Position numbers and translations under genes: made by a program. Positions 57,103 to 64,000 of a stretch of 64,000 nt of DNA are shown here, piece by piece. Within the stretch, counting starts at the first letter, position 1. Every line of letters starts with the position of its first letter. The DNA comes from Euryodendron excelsum (Eukaryota > Streptophyta > Magnoliopsida > Ericales > Pentaphylacaceae), in contig CM065394.1 of assembly GCA_033060915.1 (NCBI GenBank), forward strand, positions 22,001,001 to 22,065,000. The letters are read 5' to 3'. A model generated the notes under the pieces. It saw only the letters and a list, made by a program, of their open reading frames with translations, made no database searches and was not told where the DNA came from.

Positions 57103-58488
57103 ATCGCCTTCTTAAGCGCTTTAGCTCAATGGGCTTGAGCACAGTTTCGTTAGGTTAGTAATTTTTTGAAGACATATTTTTTATATTTCTATATTTGTTA
57201 GTTTTATTATATTAAGAAATTCCACCATGGCAATTAACCTTTCTATCAAAGCAGCATATGTGACCCTTATAGTGTTATAATGGGAATTATTTTTGAAGGA
57301 GTGTTAAATAGAAAATTATTTTTACCAAGAGTGTTATTTTGGCAAAAAAAAACTCTTATTTTCATTAAAATTTTAATAGAAATTACGTTTTTTCTGCTTT
57401 TAAATTCTGTTATTCAGTTTTTTTTTTCTTATCAGAATTATTATTATTTTCCTGCAAGAGATGTGATTGGTGTTTTAAGTTATGGTATCACTTTTTTTCC
57501 CCTACTGTTTGGATACCGTGTCTCATGACTTCATTCATTTTTTGAATATTAATTACTTCTTGTCCTGTTTTTAAATTATGTTAATCAATTTTTTTTTATC
57601 AGAATTATTTTTTTTTTCCTACTTGGATTCTATGATTATGTGTTGTGATTACTGTGACTGGGTGTAAAGTTTTGAATAGTCTTTGGTTGGGTCACTGATA
57701 TCAAATTTTAAAGTATCATTAAAATAAAAAAATTGAATAGCAAAGTTTTGGGGTAATTCACTTCAGTTTATTCATAAAACAATTTTAATAATGGAATGAC
57801 TATCTCTATTGCATTTGATTTAAGTCACTTGGTATTGAACTCAAATGGGACTACTAAGCAAACCAAAAAAAATTTAATAAAAGGACAACTAAATGCATGT
57901 ATATTTAAATTTTATAAATTTTGTTGGAATGCTGTAGGCACAGGTTATTCCTAATTTACAATATATGGCTAGAACACCATTTGATGTTATAGTGAGTTTT
58001 ACCTAGAAAGTTTTCATTAGCCCTTAAATGGCTTTATAACGTATTTGACATCATCTTTTAATTATTTTTACTTCCAAAGTTTTTGTTATTATAAATTTAT
58101 TTTAAATGAGGTATCAATTAAAAGAGGAAATGAAAGTTTGTCTCAAAGTGTAACAACCAAACAACACGAATCCTCTTTATGATAACCTCCTTTCTTTTTC
58201 ATAGATCTTAGTTGAAAAACACTTCATCAAAAAGCAAAGGACTTATAAGTGAAGGTTAAGCCTCTTTCAGCTCTCAAGGTAACTTATTCTTGCATGTCTA
58301 GTATACAAAATCTTTTAAATCTTTGAGCATGCGCGTTGAACTTTTAAAAATAATCATTGTTAGTTAGCTCTTTAAACAACATCATTCAAGATAACATGTC
58401 GTAAGTTTTTAAAAATATCAAAATGCTCGCATTTTGATAATTTTTGATAATATTATCATTTTTCATTTGTAATTTTAACGGCATGTCA
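57103..58488. other. Gene-free AT-rich stretch
   Basis: A TTATCAGAATTATT-containing T-rich segment is duplicated at about 57398-57460 and 57565-57625. No gene supported. Confidence 0.5.
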
Positions 58489-58502
58489 ACATAAGGTCCT
58501 AT

Positions 58503-58614
58503 GAGCAATAGGTATGTCTTAATGATTGAGTCTTATAAACTTGTTCATTTGGACAGAGGTTCGAAATTCACCGACCCCATCCCTCTACTCCTTTGCCTTG
58601 TATAAAAAAAAAAA
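58503..58614 (+). mobile_element. Possible tRNA-derived SINE
   Basis: GGTTCGAAATTC at 58558-58569 fits an RNA polymerase III B box. It is followed by a C-rich segment, a CTTGTAT word and an A-run (58604-58614), as in plant SINEs. Flanking words ACATAAGGTCCTAT (58489 on) and ACATAGGGGTCTTAT (58616 on) could be an imperfect target duplication. The A box is not clear. Confidence 0.42.
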
Positions 58615-58789
58615 CACATAGGGGTCTTATTAAATATTATTAAATAAACAAGATGTGCTATTATAATTTCGGAAATCTCAAGGTTTGGTTAGTGCAATTT
58701 ACCCTTTAACTTATTCTATTTCTACGTTTGTAATACCACCAACTTCTCAAATTTACCCTTCATGTAATGAAAGACGATAGCAGGATCTT

Positions 58790-59008
58790 GCGGTGGTTAA
58801 CGAAATACCGAAGGGCATTTTTGTAATGTCGAATCCCTCCGACTTAGCTTTGTAAGAAACCTGTCCCCGAGAAGGACGATTTTCAAAAACCAGTCTCTAC
58901 CGAGTCTCTCTCTGTCTCTCAATTCTTTGAACCACATCGAATCATCATAAACGTCTTCGGTACTTAATTCCTTCGATTCGAACTGATCAATCTTCTTGAA
59001 CAAGAACA
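58790..59008 (+). promoter_or_regulatory. 5' leader of MPB2C
   Basis: A CT-rich leader (GAGTCTCTCTCTGTCTCTC at about 58898-58920) precedes the ATG at 59009, whose context is AACAATG. No convincing TATA box; CT-rich leaders are common in TATA-less plant genes. The transcription start cannot be placed. Confidence 0.4.
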
Positions 59009-59224
59009 ATGTACGAGCCCCAGCATTTTGTAGATTTGCAGGACAATGACTGCTACGGAGACCCAAAGTCATGGCTCTCCGGCGAAGATCAGTCTCCCCC
59101 ACCGGCTCTCCACCGAACTCTATCTTCTCTCTCCAACGCCACCACCACCGGAACTTCCAGTAACGTCGACCGTGTCCTCTTCAACGACCTTGTCGGGATA
59201 GTCCCGCTTGTCCAGTCTCTAATT
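59009..59224 (+). CDS. MPB2C: MPB2C, exon 1 (microtubule-associated, movement-protein-binding protein 2C)
   Basis: ATG 59009 opens 72 codons: MYEPQHFVDLQDN, DPKSWLSGED, a serine/threonine-rich stretch, and SNVDRVLFNDLVGIVPLVQS. It ends at a GTAAGC donor in phase 0. This start is the conserved N-terminus of plant MPB2C as I know it. The family is a plant-specific, coiled-coil microtubule-associated protein that binds the homeodomain protein KNOTTED1 and tobamovirus movement proteins and limits their cell-to-cell traffic. The exon is intact: no stops, good splice site, normal codon use. It is the only gene here that looks functional. The coiled-coil C-terminal exons are not in the window. Confidence 0.85.
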
Positions 59225-59524
59225 GTAAGCTCTCTCTCTCTACTCAAATTTTACAAGATTTTCTTGCGTTCCATTTGGTAAGCGAGAAATGTGAAGAAAA
59301 CTTTTAGATCTCATTTGGGTTTTTTTTTTAGATGATCAATTGAAATCGACCTAGTCAACTGGTTTAGTGGATGTTTTGCTTTCTGGGGTTTTAGAAGATT
59401 AGAATTTGAGACGGGGATGATGTCTTCGTTTTTGTCTTGCTTTTTCTCAGCAACCAAACGAAGCATTTGTTATTTTGCGCGCGCCAGTGTATTTAAATTT
59501 GGGTTTCATGTATGAATTGTGTAG
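59225..59524 (+). other. MPB2C: MPB2C intron 1
   Basis: 300 bases, GTAAGC...TGTGTAG, AT-rich, phase 0 on both sides. Confidence 0.85.
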
Positions 59525-59608
59525 GATCGGAAAGCGAATTCATCATTTACTCGTCGTGGTTCAATGATCTATACTAAGACGCCTTCTAGAGAATCACTCT
59601 CCAAGAAG
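59525..59608 (+). CDS. MPB2C: MPB2C, exon 2
   Basis: 28 codons (84 nt) in phase with exon 1: DRKANSSFTRRGSMIYTKTP then SRESLSKK, closed by a GTAATA donor. The joined sequence ...PLVQSLI|DRKANSSF matches the family across the junction. The segment is basic and serine-rich, before the coiled coil. No later exon was found up to 64000, so the second intron is longer than 4.39 kb or the gene is broken. Confidence 0.85.
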
Positions 59609-62275
59609 GTAATACTTTTTATTTGGGGCTTTGTTTTTTTTTTTTTCCCACTTTTTTTAGAAGAAAATTCTTTTGGCAATATCGGAATGTTGGGATTTAT
59701 TTTTTTAATCAGAGTTTCGGCTTTGAATGTTAACTTGGAATGGAGAGTTTAATTATGTCTTGCTTGTGTCAAATTATGACTAATAAGCACTTATCTGAAT
59801 GGTGTGCATTATATATCTTTTTAATGTCAATGGGCGTGGTTTATTTTTATTTTAATCTATTTTGCCTTATTTTATTCAATAATTAGAATGATCACGTAAC
59901 GTTATCTGCTTTTAGATTTTAATGATCTTAGATAGAAATTATTTGCAGTGCATGTTTCTGTTTCAACTGCTAATGTACTACATTTACTTCAGTTGAAGCA
60001 ACTAAGCAATGCCTGGTAGATTCGGTTGACCATTGGGACTTATGTGTGAGGATGTGCACCTTTGACAAGTGTATTTATTGATACAACCTATAATCAACAC
60101 ATAGAAACACTGGATGGGAAACAAGTGGGAGTAATGTTGTTAAAATTTGGTATGCTTGCTATGCGCCATCGACTCTTGTGCCATCAAATTAGTAAAACAT
60201 GAAAATTACTTATTTGGATAAACTTTTTTACCTGCTTTTTAAAACTATTTCTTTTCCTTTTTGCTAGCTTTTCAACTAGAAATTCAATTTTTTACCATTG
60301 TATGCGCTTTTAGTTTCGTGAGGAACTGGCTCAGCCCTAGTTCTTCAAGCAAAGTATCACTCGAAACACAAAACTCAGCTTGAAAAGGATTAAAACCCAT
60401 TCTCTGGGAAGATATTCTTTACAAAATTCCTCACTTATTCTATTCCTGGCTTATAGGTAGACAGTGAATTTTTTTTTGAAATAATGGATATTGTGATAGA
60501 ACGTAGAAAAGGGGTTTTCTCGTCTCAAAATCTGAATAATATTCATTACCTGAAGTGATTCTTTCAGGCATTAATAGAAAGGTGGTACTTGTTTTGAATT
60601 TTATTTCTTCATTCGAATATGAAGTGAATTTTTATTCTACTTTTGTATTCTTTCTAGATTCAAGGACTAACTACAGAATCACGAATAAGCAATAGTGAAT
60701 AGATTGTCTTATAGTTTGTCCTTTATTGACTATTAGATCACTAGATTTGGTGAATGAGGTTGGTTCATTAAGAATTCACAAATAAAAAATGGCAAAAAGG
60801 AAAGCATTCACTCCTCTTCTCTATCTTGCATCTATAGTATTTTTTTAGATTTTTCTCGAAATCTAATTATGAAATATTTCATTGCAATCAACAAAGTAAT
60901 AGTAAATAGTAAGTAATACAATGATTTCTAAACTATATTGAGAATCATAGTACAATATTTCATTTTAGTATCTTATATAATACTCTTGCCTCTAACCCAA
61001 ATTTTATGCTCTACCAATTGGGACCTTCCCTTCACCACCCCCATGGGGATGGTCTACAGGGGGGTTCATAACTACACCTTGGAGGGTTAGGTTCCATTTG
61101 TCTTGGTTAGGTTCCTTTATATGCGCTCGATGCGCACTTGTGTGGTTTAGAAAGGTTTAATTGTCGTTTAGTTTGTCCTTTATCGACTATTGGCTAGTTA
61201 ATTAAGGAAGGAAACTTCTATCAAGCAGTTCTCCATCCTGCCATACTTGAAGGAATGGAGTAAGGGAGGACCTTTCCTTATGTAGTAATAATACCAAGCA
61301 GACTCCTCCTGAGGGGGACTTAGGGGCTAAAGTCTATCTCATAACAATCAACTAGCTATATCATAGGAAGTAGAAAGAGAGAACGTCTTCAGCTGACCTC
61401 TTAACTCTTTAAGGATAATTCTCTTATGCATTTCTATGAGCTGGATTGATTACATGACTATTTTTTATCTAAACAAAATGCTTGTATAATTTTGAGTTTC
61501 TTGCTGAAAACGACAACAAGAAGCTAGTAAAAAAGAAAAGTAACTATGTAAAAAAGTAGGTAAAAAAGCTGATCCAAGAAGTAATTGTAGTGAAGCGAAG
61601 CAAATAAGCTAAGAAGTATGAAGACTTCGGATAATGGCCCAAATTCCTGTGCATATAATATATCCGTCGACTATTTAGTCTTTATGGGTGCTCATATTTA
61701 CGCCTTTGATTATATATGTCTATGATTTTTGAAATAATTTTTAGTTTGTTGGTTGGTTGGCTAGTTACCAGAAGTTTGGTGACATGTCAAGTCAAGCAAT
61801 GACATCCAAGAACAAGTTTTTAGTGAGTAATACACTAAAGATATATTTTAAAATGGCAGTGTTTCCAAATTTTTGTAACAACCTTGTCTTCCCTATCATT
61901 ATTGTGCTTCATACTTCTCACATGTTCCCCTAGTCTTGACCTAATGTGCTTTCTTTACATTGAGTTAACCTCGTTGGTTCACCTAGATGCCTAGTAAAGA
62001 ATGCGTTGGTGGGAAAGAGCCAAAGATCATGAACAGCATTTCCACACAAGGAGGCAAGTAGGTGGGAGGCTTTGCTTCCGCAATGCTAATACATGGAAAC
62101 ACTTTTTTTTATAAGTTGACTTATTCTTGCTGCTTACTCAATTTCAAAAAGAGCTTGAGAGAAGGCTTGTTAATGGAAATTGTAAACAGCCTCGATTCTG
62201 AGGAAGAAGGATTTGTTCCGATGTAGTCTGGTTGACCACAACTTTCCAAGTAAGAGATAGAATCATTAATGAGAG
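59609..62275 (+). other. MPB2C: MPB2C intron 2, first part
   Basis: AT-rich, no exon recognised. A short word pair, TAGTTTGTCCTTTATTGACT at 60713 and TAGTTTGTCCTTTATCGACT at 61159, marks a duplicated or repeated segment. Confidence 0.5.
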
Positions 62276-62368
62276 GTTGGGGTTTGGGGTTTGGGGTTGG
62301 GCTTGGGCTTGGGATTGGGGTTGGGGTTTTGTTTTTTTTTTTTTTTTTTGTTTGGGGGGGGAGGGGTT
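62276..62368 (+). repeat. G-rich GGGGTT-type low-complexity tract with a T-run
   Basis: GGTTGGGGTTTGGGG-like units (62276-62328), an 18-base T-run with one G, then a G8 run and GGGAGGGG (62352-62366). Four or more G-runs on one strand allow a G-quadruplex. Not the plant telomere repeat. Confidence 0.75.
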
Positions 62369-62369
62369 G

Positions 62370-64000
62370 TGTGGTTGTTAAATTGGGTTTATCTATATAT
62401 TAACCCCTTATAAGCAATTTTAACTTAGTAAAATGATCAAACTTACAACAGAAATAAGAAGTTTAAAAAATTTCAAACAGTCAATTTATGCAGATAGTCA
62501 AATGAGCAAACTCAATGCACAAGATGATCAATCTAAAAATTTTCAGAGAGTAGTTTTCACAAACAAAGATATAAGCAAACTTAATCCTTTAAATGAGTAA
62601 TCTCATAAACTTCAGAGAACTATTTTAACAGCCTGTTATACGATCAAACTTAGACTCAATTTCTGGAGAAAATTCTCAAGGCAAGATATTCATCCTTTTT
62701 CAGAATACTTAGATATCAACTAGACTCATGCAATGAGAGAGCAAATATAGATCAACCATAGAAATAAAGTATGACAATCAAGCACAAATAATCTAAAGCA
62801 CAATCAAAGAGGAGAGAGATAAGAGAATACAACACAGAGAATTTATCATGGTTCCGTTAACCCCCAGACCTACGTCCACTCCCCAAGGCGCCTTCTTTGA
62901 GATTTTTTCTCCACTATATCCAAACGTTGATACAGTACACTAGCCTTTTTCAGGCGCTAGTCCTTCCTTCACAAATGAATCAACACTCCAACTAGTTGAT
63001 ACCAGGTATTAGTCAAACCCAAACACCTAGCTATATCCCATAGTTAGTCTCTCTCTTACAAGAAGGAAGATCAAAAGTATAGGCACTCTTGAGTACAAAG
63101 AATTTTTCTTACAGAATAGATATGCCAACGAAACACAAGGGTTACAAGAATGATATCTATGAAGCCTCAAGAACTTCGCAAGATGAGAATTGCACTTTCA
63201 AATAGTAAGTTTTTGTTCTTCCCTTTGTAGCCGAGTGTACATATATTAGGGCTTCATCCTTGTCTTTCTCTTCTAACCATTAGATGAGATATTCTTCAAT
63301 ATATTGTTGCCGAAAATACCTTGATCCCATTCTTGCTAGGCTCCTCAATCTTTGCTGATTTTCCTCTTGAGTTTGAAAACCTTCCATACTAGAAAATCCA
63401 GCAATATACAGTTTCCTTGTTTAACAAACACAATCTTCATAGGCTCCTCAATTCTAGTCGCTGATTTGTCTCTTGATTTGAAAAGCTTCTATCCCAGAAA
63501 TATTCAGCATATGTGAGTTTCCTTTCTTTGACAATATTTATCTTTCCTTTCTTATATTGTTGCTTTTTGAAGAGGTCTTGACCTAATCAAATCTTTTATC
63601 TTTCCATTAATCTTCTATCAGTCTTCAGTCAATCTTTAATCAAATCTTCAACCAGGCTTCAATCAATCTTTAATCAAATCGTCTAGAAATCTTCAATTTA
63701 TCTCTCTAGAATATTCTTGATTGTTGGCACAAATCTTTCCTTCAACAAAATATGTTATGCTCTACTTTCTTTAGAAGTAAGGATTGTATCATTGAATATC
63801 GTATCATCGAAGTCTATTTATAGGAGAAAACCAAGTTTCCTTAAAACTTGATTTCCGTACATGAAGATCCTCATTCAATGCTTTGAGAAGTTGCCAGGCA
63901 TTTCGAATTTGAATTTCTTCCATGGTCTTAAAAAGGCATGCAGTCAATGTGTAAATATATTACTTTAAAATCCTGCAAAATAACTTATAGCACAAACTCA
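62370..64000 (-). mobile_element. Probable Copia-like LTR on -, right end outside the window
   Basis: On - a TATA box CCTATAAATAG lies at 63824-63814. Downstream is a long leader with repeated AATCTTTAATCAAATC words (+ strand, 63626-63680), then a segment AAGGCGCC...GTGGACGTAGGTCTGGGGG and CGGAACCATGATAAATTC (62915-62845 on -). The last is a combination I know from Copia-type LTRs in plants. The left edge (TGTGTGG near 62370) is uncertain, and U3 extends past 64000. It lies in the second intron of MPB2C. Confidence 0.5.

Noticed and set aside
61200..61660. Possible mitochondrial DNA insert in MPB2C intron 2
   Set aside because: The style of the sequence suggested it, but I can name no mitochondrial gene or match.
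62276..62368. Interstitial telomere
   Set aside because: Units are GGGGTT/GGTTTGGGG, not the plant repeat TTTAGGG, and the phase is irregular.

Overview
This is a transposon-rich stretch of a flowering-plant (probably dicot) nuclear genome. The signs are AT-rich DNA, nested LTR retrotransposons of recognisable plant lineages (Athila-like and Tat-like Ty3/gypsy), a Mutator-like transposase, MITE-like elements, and at the right end the first two exons of an intron-bearing plant gene that matches MPB2C (a microtubule-associated protein). No prokaryotic, organellar or viral gene set is present. Nearly every other coding region is a decayed transposon gene.

Layout: 1-9813 is the 3' part of an Athila-like element on + (protease, RT, RNase H, integrase, two further ORFs of the 'putative plant transposon protein' type, polypurine tract, 3' LTR). 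9814-15656 holds a Mutator-like transposase (-) and three small unrecognised ORFs around a divergent promoter. 15657-21128 is gene-free, with a (GA)n tract, a subterminal-repeat block and an 830-bp TIR element. 21129-42954 is one Tat-like gypsy element on -, with about 480-bp LTRs, a tRNA primer site, gag and pol, and an antisense ORF on + that still carries introns. Its 3' LTR was hit by a 4.5-kb solo LTR (21289-25836) and its pol gene by a related 5.3-kb solo LTR (35060-40339). 43679-45125 is a solo LTR of the Athila family seen at the left end, with a perfect target duplication. 45822-55657 is a third, rearranged member of the giant-LTR family; it contains an antisense plant-mobile-domain gene and another nested solo LTR (48671-49938). 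55658-59008 is flanking DNA with an RCC1-repeat exon fragment and a possible SINE. MPB2C exons 1-2 follow, and its second intron, which runs to the window end, contains a G-rich tract and a Copia-like LTR on -.

The most unusual pattern is shared by several unrelated promoters. Just upstream of the TATA box there is a cluster of short palindromes or inverted repeats, with a different word in each family: GTCCGGAC, TTCACGTGAA, TGGCGCCA, GTTCGAAC, and a 14-nt inverted repeat. Other notable points are an intron-containing gene lying antisense inside a retrotransposon, and an excess of in-frame TAG stops where CAG (a plant CHG methylation site) is the likely ancestor. The giant-LTR family also has conserved ends but a U3 that differs from copy to copy.
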